Position numbers and translations under genes: made by a program. This document shows, in pieces, positions 24,893-35,469 of a DNA stretch of 64,000 nucleotides (its first letter is position 1; each line of letters opens with the position of its first letter). The DNA is taken from contig CM037585.1 of assembly GCA_021018995.1 (NCBI GenBank), positions 69,008,646 through 69,072,645 of the forward strand, read 5' to 3'. Under the pieces are notes generated by a model. That model made no database searches, was not told where the DNA came from, and worked only from the letters and a program-made list of their open reading frames with translations. This DNA comes from Chloranthus sessilifolius (Eukaryota; Streptophyta; Magnoliopsida; Chloranthales; Chloranthaceae).

Positions 24893-26622
24893 AATTAGCC
24901 TACAAGATCAGGGCCAATTGTAGCAAGTTTTAAATGTAAGTGAGTAAAAGATTGTCCACAGGGAATTGATTTAAAATTTAAGATAAACCTCCAGATCTGA
25001 GCTACCAGATCTGACCTCTGATCCTATCTACAAAGCACATAAGATGGGAGGTTGAATTTGTCACATTAACTAAATGATAAAAGTAAAAATTAAACTAAGT
25101 GATCCAGATCCGAGTTGGAGAAACGTTTGAGGTAAACTTATATAAAAAATGGAGAAGTTATATCTAACTTTGATTTGGTCCTTGAAAACTAATGAGAATG
25201 ACTGCAGCTCAACTGAGAGATGATCCAATCTTCATCTGGCTACAAGCGCAGATGTAAGAGAAATAAATCTAATTTAAGGATTAGGTTTAAGCTTATGGCT
25301 ATGGTCTGTCCACTTTAATGGCCACAAACCATCCAATAGTCTTTAATCCAAAGCCTTAGTTTAGAACAAGAAGCATCACTACAAATGCCGTGAGAGATTA
25401 GGTTACCAACACTAATTCTCACAGGATTAATGAATCAAGGGAAATTGCATGCAAAATAATGAATCTAAAGGAGTCTAATGTACTGAGGAGATCAGAGGGA
25501 ACCCTTGACATGATTCCAATGGAGAATGCATAGTTTACAGCAACCTTTTAAAATTCATCCTTACAATTTACAGAGCACGGCTTAACAGATTTGACGGTCT
25601 TGGATGCAAACTCTCCTTTGAGTTACGAGATCTCACAGCTCTCAAATGCAAGTACAAAGTAGGCTATTACAAGGATTGCAGACAAGCTGTCTGGCTGGGA
25701 AATGGGGGATTAGAAATGAAACTCAAAATCTGGATGCCCCAATTGGGCAAATGCTTCGTCTATTTATAGCTTTCCCCAGGTCCAGCTCAGATGTGTATCA
25801 ACCAATCAGAGGTTCTCAGATCTGTATTGACCAATGGTAGTCGAGCACATCGGATCCAGATCTTCGCCAATCGTAATTCCTCTATCCGTTCAGCCAATCA
25901 GGTGAAAAAGGCATCAATTCTGTTATGTATTTTGAAAGTTTGTTAGAGTTTCTAGAAGTTCCCGCCAAGTTATTCCCTCTCTAGGTGCTCACGTGGGGTG
26001 GAATATTCCTTCGCTTCATGCTTAGAACCCTCTGGAATGTCCCTAGGTTTTAAAATGCATTGGGACGCGTGCAATAGATTACTGAATTGCCCTTGTTAAA
26101 GCTGCGAATCTCCAGAATTCCTCTTCGCACAGCTTAGGGGCCTTTTCGCAAAGTGTTGTGACTCCTGAAGCTCTTTTCGCAATGTTCTGGTTCTGTTCGA
26201 ATTGTGTTTTCTTTTTTTCTCAAAGTTCAATCCTCTCTTCGAATAGTTCAGATGATCTTCGAATGCTACGCCTGGAGTTTTATTCCTTTTTGCAGAGTTT
26301 CAGGTTCTTTGCGAAAAGTACAGGTTCTTTGCGAAAAGGATTCTGTAGTGCATTTTTCTGTTCGAATTGTTCCATACTTCTCTTTCAGGTCTTTGCTTCT
26401 TCTATTCAGACCTTTCAACAGCTGATGAGGTTGTTTCTTCACTTTCTTCCTTTGGATTGACATGGATTGTCATCTTATTGGCACTTTTAAGCTGCTTTTA
26501 TGGTTAAGCCTGTCTTTATTGTTAGCTGCAACATAAGCACTTAAAACACTTATTTAGTTCTCTCAAGGGTCTATCAAGGCCTAGATTAAGGGGAGAAAAA
26601 TGGTATTTTCCAGTTCTCAACA
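24893..26622 (-). repeat. Inverted LTR copy at the 3' end of A2
   Basis: The reverse complement of the A-family LTR from near its 3' part (matching about 16354) to its exact start: CCAGTTCTCAACA ends at 26622. Its last ~115 bp are missing at the 24893 side. Reversed TATA box TATTTATA at 25761-25768. Confidence 0.93.
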
Positions 26623-27016
26623 CTTCTCCATTTTTTATATAAGTTTACCTCAAACGTTTCCCCAACTCGGATCTGGATCACTTAGTTTAATTTTTACTTT
26701 TATCATTTAGTTAATGTGACAAATTCAACCTCCCATCTTATGTGCTTTCTAGATAAGATAAGAGGCCAGATTTGGTAGTTCAGATCTGGAGGTTTATCTT
26801 ACATTTTAGACAAATTCTCTGTGGACGATCTTTCACTCACTTACATTTAAAACCTGCTACAATTGGCCTTGATCTTGTAAGCTAATTCACTTCTACCTGT
26901 GCTGATATTTCTTTTTTTTTTTTTTTTTTTTTTATATTCCAGATTCAGTATAATTTAGTAGTTGCAAACCTGTTTTCAAAACACACATAAATCAAGCACA
27001 CTAAGAAGAAACAACA
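26623..27016 (+). repeat. Forward 3' tail of A2 3' LTR
   Basis: Matches 16085-16470 and ends in CAACA, followed by the TCTAC duplication. It overlaps in content with the inverted copy. Confidence 0.93.
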
Positions 27017-27021
27017 TCTAC
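27017..27021. repeat. Target-site duplication of A2, right copy
   Basis: TCTAC, the partner of 14623-14627. Confidence 0.93.
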
Positions 27022-27643
27022 CCACGAGGAGGATAGGCCCCGATCAACCGAATAATGTCCTCCTGACTCGATACCGCCAAAGTAGATATCGGGACTCCAC
27101 CTATCCCAATGCCAGTAATCATGGCCCAATCAACGGCCGTTAGTGTCAACTCGACGAACGGCATGTGGAACGTCATGGTCTCGGGACGAAACCTCTTGAT
27201 GAGGGCCTTCAGATAGGTGGTGTCAGCCCTCATGGCAAGGCAGGAAAAGAACTCCCCAAAGCCCACCTGCTCCAACAAGACTTTCACCACAGGGGGGACA
27301 TAAAGGTAGAACTCGTGGAAGTCGAGCCACCCCCCGTGGAACACAATGTTGGGCAGCTCCTACACCCAAAGAAATACATATCAGATGGCAAAGGTAAAGA
27401 AAAAAAAAAATTGCGCAAAGGAAAGAAACTTAACCTATCTTTTACCTTGCCCGCTATTCCGAAATTTGAGATATGGGTGTGCTGCTAATGGAGGAGGCCG
27501 ACCTGGGTGGCCTCACCCTGCATCTCGAGCCATGGGCCCGCTCTCCGCTCCACCCAGAGGAACTGCTCTCCCCGCGGACCATGCACTATCTCAGGTCCCT
27601 CCTCCTGCCCCTCCTCGGGAATGTGCTCATCACCGCTCGACAT
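27018..27643 (-). pseudogene. Antisense Tat gene B (plant mobile domain), first exons
   Basis: The likely ATG is at 27643-27641 (MSSGDEHIPEEGQEE). Exon 1 ends at about 27517 or 27503. An acceptor AG at 27361-27360 opens exon 2 with ELPNIVFHGGWLDFHEFYLY, then MRADTTYLKALIKRFRPE, MPFVELTLTAVDWAMITGIG and GAYPPRG. Exon 2 continues past the A2 insertion at 14622. The frame across the joined flanks holds one TAG where CAG is expected. This is the N-terminal half of a plant mobile domain protein; A2 insertion ended its activity. Confidence 0.82.
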
Positions 27644-27971
27644 GCTGGGGCAACAAAATAGTCACATCAAAGTAGATCAGTGACAAAGGAACCATTTATG
27701 TGCACAACATTAAGGGAAGGTAAGTGTGCTCATCCTCTTTCTGCTCATTGTCAAAATAAAGATGCACACATTCAACAAAATATATAATAAAATGAATAAA
27801 TCATTTCTCTTTAGATTGAAATTGCAAAAAAATCTCTTCCTTTCCATCCTAAAAAAAAAAAAAATGAGAGATAAAGTAAAATAAAATAAATCTCCCTTTT
27901 CTTCTATGTTTAAAAATAAAAGCTAGTTGAAATAAAAATCATCATCAAAATTAAAAAGCCCTTCTTTTATG

Positions 27972-28003
<32 letters not shown>

Positions 28004-28358
28004 AAACAACAAAAAAAGAGAGAGAGAGACAAAAAAAAGAAGTCTTATTGTTTACTAAAAAAAAAAAGAGAGAGAGAGAAGTCCTTCGATTTAGAAAAAC
28101 TAAAAACAAAAAAAAACAATTCCATCATCTTATAAAATCATAAAAACGAAAAAAAGAATCCTTTCTTTATCGAAAAAGAAACAAAAAAAATCCTTCTTTT
28201 ATGTTTAGAAAAACAAAGGTCAAAAACAAAAAAATCCTTTTCGTCATGGTCCATAAAATCAAAAAATTCTCCTTTCAAAAAAAAAAGAGATCCCTCCTTT
28301 TGTGTCTATAGAATCAAAAAAAAAAAATCGTTTTTTTACCAAAAAAAAAAAAACTAAA

Positions 28359-28389
<31 letters not shown>

Positions 28390-29050
28390 TATGCCTTACA
28401 ACAAATCAAAGGTAAAATCCTTTTCCTTAATTAATTGAAAGAAAAAATTGAAAAAAGAAAAGCATTCTCCTTGATTAATTTTCAATATATATAGGAGCCA
28501 AAAAATCATTATCTTAATTAATCTTTCAAAAAAAAAGAAACAGAAATAAAACTAAAAATCCCCTTTTTCCTAACTAGTTTGATATATAAAACCTTGGCCT
28601 TGCATTTAGGATAAAAACAAAAAAAAAAAAAAACAACAAAAATAAAACCCCTTTTCTAGGCACAAATAAGAAAAAAAATATATATTGCACCAATAAAACC
28701 CATAAAACTACAAAAATAAGGCATTACTCATTCACACGTCATCAGTCAACATGCTTACGATGGAAATAAACCATTTGTCATCAAGAAATGCAAGATCATG
28801 ATCATATTTGCATGAAAAAGCAAGAAAAAATCAAGAAAAAAAGAGAGTTTTAAATGGTTACCTTATGAAGAAGAAGGGGTCTTTGGTCTAGCGTAAGCCC
28901 GCGATCGATCCGCAAGTGACACAATGGCAATGGGCATGCGTAGAGGCAATGTAAAGGAACCCTAAGGGGAGGGGGAGCAGTTTTTGATTTCAAAGAGGAA
29001 GAAGGGGGGGCAAGAATTCAAAATGAGGCCCCACAGTCCGAGTTCGAGCT
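27644..29050. other. Tat A-rich non-coding stretch
   Basis: Poly-A, poly-T and (AT)n runs dominate 27770-28720, including (AT)n at about 28365-28392. No coding signal. A short purine-rich stretch lies near 28960-29010. Confidence 0.75.
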
Positions 29051-29072
29051 GTTTTAACTACCCAGCCAAACC

Positions 29073-29191
29073 TGGCGCAACTAATAGTTGCGCCAGACAA
29101 ATATTTTCCTTCCTTTGGCTTGGCGCAACTAATAGTTGCGCCAGGCTATCTTTTGGCCCATAGTGACCTGGCGCAACTAATAGTTGCGCTA
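29073..29191. repeat. Palindrome cluster B (3 copies)
   Basis: 29073-29095 and 29121-29143 are perfect (11-base arms, one-base centre); 29169-29191 has one change. The cluster is about 1.4 kb upstream of the gene B start. Confidence 0.92.
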
Positions 29192-29453
29192 GGCACTCAG
29201 GCCGGCTTTTGGGCCTGGTATAGGTCAGTTGGGAAAACCGGCCTCCCCCCCACTTCCTTTTGTTTGTTTGTTCTATCACTTTCGACAAATGCACGTGCTT
29301 TCAAGGCGGCATTTCGGTCATCCTTCGACTTGCCAAGAAAGCCGTGCTAAAATAAGGACAGGCTGAGGTCAACGAGCACCCCGGTCCTACACACAAGGAA
29401 AATCCAAAAAAATATAATCCTCATAGAGAAGCCAGAAATATTCACGAGACAAA

Positions 29454-29671
29454 TCCACATGAAATGATAAAATTCCAAAAAATTCACATAAAATGATAAC
29501 TCCAAAATTCTAAAAATTCACATAAAATAATAACTCCAAAATTCTAAAAAATTCACATAAAATAACAACTCTAAAATTCCAAAAAATTCACATAAGATAG
29601 TAGCTTCAAAATTCAAAAAAAAATCCCATAAAATAACAGTTGAAAAATTCAAAAAATTCGCATAAAATGAT
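29454..29671. repeat. ~36-bp A-rich tandem repeats
   Basis: About six units built on AATTCACATAAAATRATAAC followed by CCAAAATTC. No coding sense. Confidence 0.8.
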
Positions 29672-30993
29672 AGAAAAATCAAAAACAGATTTGAACTCCC
29701 CACAGAGCGCACAAGCATAAAGCGGTAAAACATCAATATTTTATCAGCAATGCAGCTGTGCCACATCGAAGTCCTGAGTTGGAGGTTCGCTTCGGATCTT
29801 TGAATCCTGCCTTAAGGCAGGAGCAAAGGCGTCGGTCCCGATCAAACAATCGATGTTTCGATCGAGTCGACTCCACTGCTAAATCTTTTGAGACGAGCGC
29901 TTCGTTTTGGACTCATGTGAACTTAAGGGTCTTAAGCTTCAGATTCTCCGTTGAAAATGGTCAATCGTTGGTTGAGACCAACCTGATGAGAATGAGATTA
30001 TGTGTCAATCAAACTATGTGCAACCACGCATTCAGAAGGGTTCATTTCCCTTTTATTTTCTGCAGGCTTAAATCCTGTATGGGTAGCGGTATCCTTGTAA
30101 AGTGTATGCCATGCATCTGGGTATCCGTATGATAGTCGTTTGTCCCAGTAAATTATACCCGAGCGGGTCCGGGTCAGGGCTTCCATCGCCTTTGTTGTTG
30201 CTTATTGCCCCTAATGGGTGCATGTTTATGCATAGTTAATTAATGTTTATGATCATTGTTGGCAGAAACCAGAATTGGATGTCTCTTTTGGGTAGACACT
30301 CAATAACTGGTTGGATCTATTTAGTGGTATTTGAAGCTGGATGCTCTGGGTCATGTGGATCTGGGGCACGTTTTGAAAAATGGCATGCACTCCTAAAAAG
30401 CGTTGTGACATCTATTCACTTCGCTCAGGTGGTCATGCTAAATAAACTTTGGGATCGATAGGTTCGCCCAAAGACCTCAAACCCTGCTTTAAGCAGGGGC
30501 ACCCGTGAATAATCTAATGAGGTCGTCAAATGCCTTGTAGGATTGGACGCAAACTGTGGAGCCTTGTGTATGTTTACTTCGCGCCTATCTTTGAATGTGG
30601 GTCAATCACCCCTCTTACTTACGAAACTGTTGTATTCAGAATAAATCTCAAACATCAATCACCTTCAAATCATCTTAAGAAGTGGACATTTTTCCCGACT
30701 AACGAGCTTTCGCAACTCGAGAGGCAAACATTTTTCCCAGCTATTGGGCTTTCGTAACTCATTCCACCTCAATTATGCCCAGTAATGTCACAAAATGCTT
30801 AGGAACCGATTACCTCGAGAAATGAATGATTAGCCTGGCACTCAAGGGCTTTCGTTTTCTCACCATGTTACTCACCTGATGTTTGAAGTTTGTTCTGAAT
30901 ACAGCGGACCCATAGGTAATGCCTTGGGCCTCTTCGGATGTCTCTTTTCTTTGGCATTCGATCATTAGTGATCGGATACCAAAGAGGGGCATC
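29672..30993 (+). other. Tat 3' UTR before the LTR
   Basis: No gene recognised; short open frames look random. A likely polypurine tract, AAAGAGGGGCATC, lies at 30981-30993, directly before the LTR. Confidence 0.7.
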
Positions 30994-31395
30994 TGTAGAC
31001 ACCTAAATTTGGCCCAACGCTAGATCAAAACACATTTCGAGAGAGGTGCATTTCCGAGCTTTTGATGGTATGTATGGAACCCTTAGGAATCACCCTAAAC
31101 CCTTAGGAATCACCCTAGATCCCTTAGGAACCTACCCCGAACCTTTAGAAACCAACCCCGACCCTTAGAACCCTTTCCGGACCCTAAACCTAACCTTCCG
31201 AGGCAATAAGGAGGAGGGGTACATAGAAACTAGCTACGACTCTCTACAGTGACCAACTCTTATACCATTGAAGAGTAGAGGTCATCAGCTTTCTAACGGT
31301 CTAAGAATTGCCCTAATCAGAGGTATATATCAAAAGATATGGCAGTCCAAACTCAGAGGGCAGGGATGTAATTTCAAGTAGGCCCCCTAGAGATT

Positions 31396-31647
31396 TGGCG
31401 CGACTATTAGTCGCGCCAGGCTATTTCTCCCCAGAAATGGCCTGGCGCTACTAATAGTTGCGCCAGGTATAAATTTTGCTTGGTGCAACTATTAGTTACT
31501 CCAGGCCAATTCTCCCAGACTTTAAGTCTGGCGCAACTAATAGTTGCGCCAAGTTTAAAGGTGGCCCCCACCCCGTGAGCTAACTTCCAGACACTGTTCT
31601 GCACTATTTTACTATACATTTATCTAGCGCAACTATTAGTTGCGCCA
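31396..31647. repeat. Palindrome cluster C (5 copies) in the Tat LTR
   Basis: Copies at 31396-31418, 31443-31465, 31481-31503, 31529-31551 and 31625-31647, about 280-530 bp upstream of the TATA box. The first copy reads GCGACTA and TAGTCGC in its arms in place of GCAACTA and TAGTTGC: both arms changed together. Confidence 0.92.
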
Positions 31648-31929
31648 GGCATATGAACAGTAACTATGGGATTTTGCCTCGAATTTCATATTTGGGGTTT
31701 GACTTGTTGACCACCTCGACCATTGGGGTATGTTTTGATAGTTCTGTTGCACCCATTCCTCACCTATTTGCAACCCTCCAAGTGGCCTAAAGCCTCACCC
31801 CATCATCCACCATTAGAACCACCTTCACACATTTCCAAGCTCTTAAAATCCTAGGAAACCTTAGATGGCCCATTACCTAATTCCTAATCTTACTTAGCCT
31901 CTAAGTAGCCGCCTCATCCACCCATTTCC

Positions 31930-31937
31930 TATAAATA
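31930..31937 (+). promoter_or_regulatory. TATA box of Tat LTR
   Basis: TATAAATA followed by GAGCCCCCC, about 940 bp into the LTR. Confidence 0.65.
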
Positions 31938-33060
31938 GAGCCCCCCTCCCCTTGGTTTAAGGGTTGAGAATTTTGGCCTCAGAGAGAAAGAGCTTAAAGT
32001 GAGAAGATCTTTTTCCCTTTGGTGCACACTTCCCGTACAAATTCTAGAATTCTAAAACCTCTTTTGAGTGATATTTTTCACCTTAGATCCCTTAGTTTAG
32101 GTATATGCTACCCATTCCCCTTCCCTCTCCACCTCTTCGTTAGCAAGTCTTAGAGGTTAGAACCCCACTTTCCACCATACAAAGCCTTCAAGAGCTCATC
32201 AAAGCAAGCCACGCAAGGCTCTCCTACGATACTACAAGGGCCTGAGGGCTCCGGCTCTCCCCTTTCTTCTCCTATCTCTTTTTGGCATTCCCTACTCTTT
32301 CATTTGTGCCGTTACGCCGTCAAATTTTTGATAGGAACAGAGGGGCACAAATACGATTGGAGTCCCATTTGGGCAAGAGGGAACCATTTCCTTGTCTTTT
32401 ACATCATTTTATTTTTGGCCATTAGTAGAGACCGCGTTAAGCAGGTTGATCGGGTGCCTAACACCTTCCCGATCGATAACCGAAGCCCCTAACCAAGAGC
32501 CTTTGGTGTGAACCAGATTCAGAGTCATATTTTTAGCACTTCGGTGCTCATAAAAATGAACTAGGTATCTCGGGACACCGAGAGCTCCGGGTGGCGACTC
32601 TATATTTTTTTTGTTAGAGAGCGCATCGTCGCGACGGGGATTGTCCCGATTCCCACGGTTGCACAGTGTGCTTAATTAGCCTGTCAACTTTAATTACGTG
32701 CCTTAATCTAGGTGAGCGACCGGCTGATTGGCTCAGCCGAGTTTCCTAGTTCTAATCACATTAGGACTAATTGTGCACCTCTTTTTGTGTACACAATCTG
32801 ATTAAGAGTTTCAAACCTAGCACTTAATCATAGAATTTTGGTGGTCAAGGGTTGGGAGACTAGGCCAGGGACAAACCAATTGCGTGCTGGTGATATGGCG
32901 CCTAATCTGATTACGCGTTATGTGTGGAGCATGCGATCGAGTCTCGAGGCGGTCTAAAGAAAGGAAATTTGGTCTGGAAGGGACTTATTATGCGCTGGTG
33001 ATGTGGCATGTAATAGGATTGCACGTCTGATTTAAGGCGCGTAATTCAGGATATGTCTCG

Positions 33061-33409
33061 GGTCTGGGTCGGGTCTGAAATGCAAGACTATTGTTTCAGT
33101 CTGCATTTCGACTATATACTATTGTTTCAGTATATAGTCCCCCACATTGGGAGTCTGAGCTACAGAGCTATTATTTCAACCTGTGTTCAGCCATGTACTA
33201 TTGTTTCAGTGCATGGTTCCTACATTAGGGTTAAGGGGTCTGAGCCACAGAGCTATTGTTTCAGCCTGTGTTCCGCCATGTACTATTGTTTTAATGCATG
33301 GTCCCCACATTAGGGTTGAGGGCTCTGAGCCATAGAACTATTGTTTTAGCATGTGCCTAGCTATGTACTATTATTTCAGTGCATGGTCCCCACATTAGGG
33401 TTGTGAAAC
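33061..33409. repeat. ~86-bp tandem repeats in Tat LTR (4 units)
   Basis: Units start near 33061, 33152, 33239 and 33324. Each holds two copies of CTATTGTTTCAG and ends in CCCCACATTAGGGTT. Confidence 0.85.
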
Positions 33410-33508
33410 TTCCAGAGAAGGTAAGCCCTTTATGAAAAGTCATAGGCAAGGTTAAAGCTTAACTGAATGAATTATATATTTCGAGAGGGCAAAATAGGGG
33501 TGTCTACA

Positions 33509-33620
33509 AACAGGTCCTGATCTTGCAGGCTATCTTTAAATCTATGTGTGTATATTTTCTTCTTTATTTCTGCCATTGCTTTAGCATCTTAATAAGCACA
33601 CATAAAAATAAATATTAAAA
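33509..33620 (+). repeat. 3' tail of Athila B 5' LTR
   Basis: CTGATCTTGCAGGCTA matches the end region of the A-family LTR (about 16331). The terminal CA is worn away. The primer site follows. Confidence 0.75.
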
Positions 33621-33626
33621 AGTTTT

Positions 33627-33644
33627 TGGCGCTACTGCCGAGGA
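33627..33644 (+). other. Degenerate tRNA-Asp primer-binding site of B
   Basis: TGGCGCTACTGCCGAGGA has three changes from the expected site. Confidence 0.8.
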
Positions 33645-33955
33645 TCTGTAGATTTAGATTTAGTAAATCTGAGTTTTTCTTTATGTTAGGTTTTAGATAT
33701 GTTATTTGTCTGTGTTGTATTTGAATAATTGCTACTGTAGTTTTTGTAGTCTTCTAACTTTTTACAGATCTGGAGCTGTAGTCTGGAGAGGAGCTAATTG
33801 CTTGTTGTTGGAGCAAATTTTGCTTGAGTTTGCATTTTTCTACTCTTTTGAATACATTTTCATTTATGTCATTTTAGAATTAGTCACAGTATTTTGTGTG
33901 TTTGATTTTGTCTGTTGTGTTTGTTACTGCTATAATTTGTTTGTGTGTGTGTTGT

Positions 33956-35460
33956 ATGTTTGGTAAAAGGACTCTTAACCCTGACATTTAACCTTTAAAT
34001 CTTGAAGTTGAGAGGATCTTTAGAGTTAGACAACCAACGCATATCCCTACTGATCATTATGTAACAACTGAGATGGGTGAAGCTCTTAGAACCTTGAGGG
34101 ACTACTATGCACCTGGGGCATATTCATCCCCATTTTGCATTCAATTACCTGCAGCTGAAGGCAACTATGAGATCAAGGCTCAGACTATTCAAATGCTACC
34201 ATCTTTCCATGGTCTGAGCAAGGAAGATCCATATAAACAGATTGATGAGTTTCTTGCCCTGTGTACCACCTTTACAATTGCTGGTCTGGGAGAGGAGACC
34301 ACGAAAATGAGGCTCTTTCCTTTTTCATTAAAGAACAAGGCTAGATATTGGTTGAACATGCTCCCAGCAAACAGCATTACATCTTGGAGTGATTTGCAAA
34401 GCCAATTTTTGGCTAAATTCTTTCCTATGAGTAAAACCAATCAGCTGAGAAAGAGTATTTTCTCTTTTGCTCAATTCCCAGCTGAGGGCTTTCATGAGGC
34501 ATGGGAAAGATTCAAGGAACTGCTGAGACAATGTCCACACCACCAAATGCCTAGATGACATCTTCTTCAAAGTTTCTATCAGGGTATAGATTCTAAGTGT
34601 AGATACATGGTGGATGCATCATGTGATGGAACATATCTCAGTAAAACTAATGTGGAGGCTCTGTCAAGAAATGACATTGAGCCTGTAGTTGCTAGAGTTA
34701 CAAGAACACCCAATGCATAAGGGAAATTGTATAAAGTAAATGTATACAATAACCTGGAGAAGAAAGTGGACAGCTTGTCTGAACAGTTTGGTAAATTGCT
34801 GAGTGTGATGCAACCCTCAATAGCTGCACAAGAGCAGGAGGCATGCCTGATATGCCAGTCCCCCACACACTCTCTTCAAGATTGTCCCTCTGCTAGTCAG
34901 TACCCTGAGCTTGTCATCGAGCATGCACATGCTGCTCAATCTTATGGGTAGTAGCAGCCTGCTGGGTATGCTTGGAGGAACCACCCCAATCTAAGGTGGA
35001 GACAAGACAGTTTTTAACCCCAGCAGCAATAGGCTATGCCTTACAGACCTGCCCGCCCATACCAGCAAACTTACTTCCCAAGGTATCAGTTCCAACAGCC
35101 AATGGCTCAGCCAAGTCACCAAAGTCTACCAGCACCCCCACCACAAGCAAGGGCACCTTCCTTTGAGGAATAGGTTATGTCCTCATTACAGAACCTCAGT
35201 TCCTTGTAACAAACTGTGAATTCTCATAGCCAGAGCATTAAAAAAATTGAGGACCACCTTGGTCAATTTTCTAATACTCTGACTAGGAGGGAAGAGGGCA
35301 GACTGCCAAGCCAGCTAAAGAATAATCCTAAGGGACAGTACATGGTGGGAGGAGCTTCTTCAACTCATGAGGAAGCTAAGTCCATCACTACTTTAAGAAG
35401 TGGTAGGCTGGTCGATAACCAAGTTGATGTTGGGATCACAAGGAGTGCAGGACAAGAGAA
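33956..35460 (+). pseudogene. gag: gag of Athila B
   Basis: ATG 33956 (MFGKRTLNPDI). The open segment 34073-34558 reads YSSPFCIQLPAAEGNYEIK, FHGLSKEDPYKQIDEFLAL and WERFKELLRQCPHHQMPR. The zinc knuckle CLICQSPTHSLQDC is near 34848-34889. Stops lie at 34556-34558, 34719 and several places near 34950-35175; internal deletions occur near 34650. The C-terminal part runs into reverse transcriptase near 35460-35480, so protease and the first half of reverse transcriptase are gone. Confidence 0.87.
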
Positions 35461-35469
35461 CCAAATCCT

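Larger units (their letters stand above)
14628..27016 (+). mobile_element. Athila-type element A2 with rearranged 3' end
   Basis: 5' LTR, primer site, gag, protease, reverse transcriptase, RNase H, integrase, spacer and ORF2, flanked by TCTAC. It is a close sister of A1. The 3' UTR and the first part of the 3' LTR are missing; in their place lies an inverted LTR copy (24893-26622) joined to a forward LTR tail (26623-27016). Every gene is broken. Confidence 0.95.
8984..33508 (+). mobile_element. Tat-type Ty3/gypsy element, 3' part, with Athila A2 nested in it
   Basis: Tat sequence occupies 8984-14627 and 27017-33508; 14628-27016 is the nested A2. In order: the integrase C-terminus, a repeat-rich spacer, two antisense genes, a long 3' UTR and the LTR at 30994-33508. 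Antisense extra genes are known in the Tat lineage. The element sits in the 5' LTR of Athila B, whose remaining tail starts at 33509. The expected 5-bp duplication there is AACAG (33509-33513); the partner is outside the window. Confidence 0.88.
30994..33508 (+). repeat. 3' LTR of the Tat element
   Basis: Starts TGTAGACACC and ends GGTGTCTACA, a perfect 10-bp inverted terminal repeat; 2515 bp. It contains palindrome cluster C, a TATA box at 31930-31937 and 86-bp repeats near its end. Confidence 0.93.

Noticed and set aside
27770..28720. A-rich and AT-repeat stretch as a centromeric satellite or matrix region
   Set aside because: No regular unit length; plain homopolymer and dinucleotide runs.
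29058..29350. Open frames on both strands with repeated AQLLVAP / AQLIVAP peptides
   Set aside because: The peptide repeat is only the translation of the 23-bp palindrome, which reads alike on both strands.
29690..29900. Possible tRNA-like or structured RNA with several short hairpins
   Set aside because: No acceptor/T-arm pattern or anticodon loop could be laid out; it lies in Tat 3' UTR.
31080..31200. Telomere-like CCCTAAACCC stretches
   Set aside because: Only two short matches within a looser CCCTTAGGAA repeat inside the Tat LTR; not a telomeric array.
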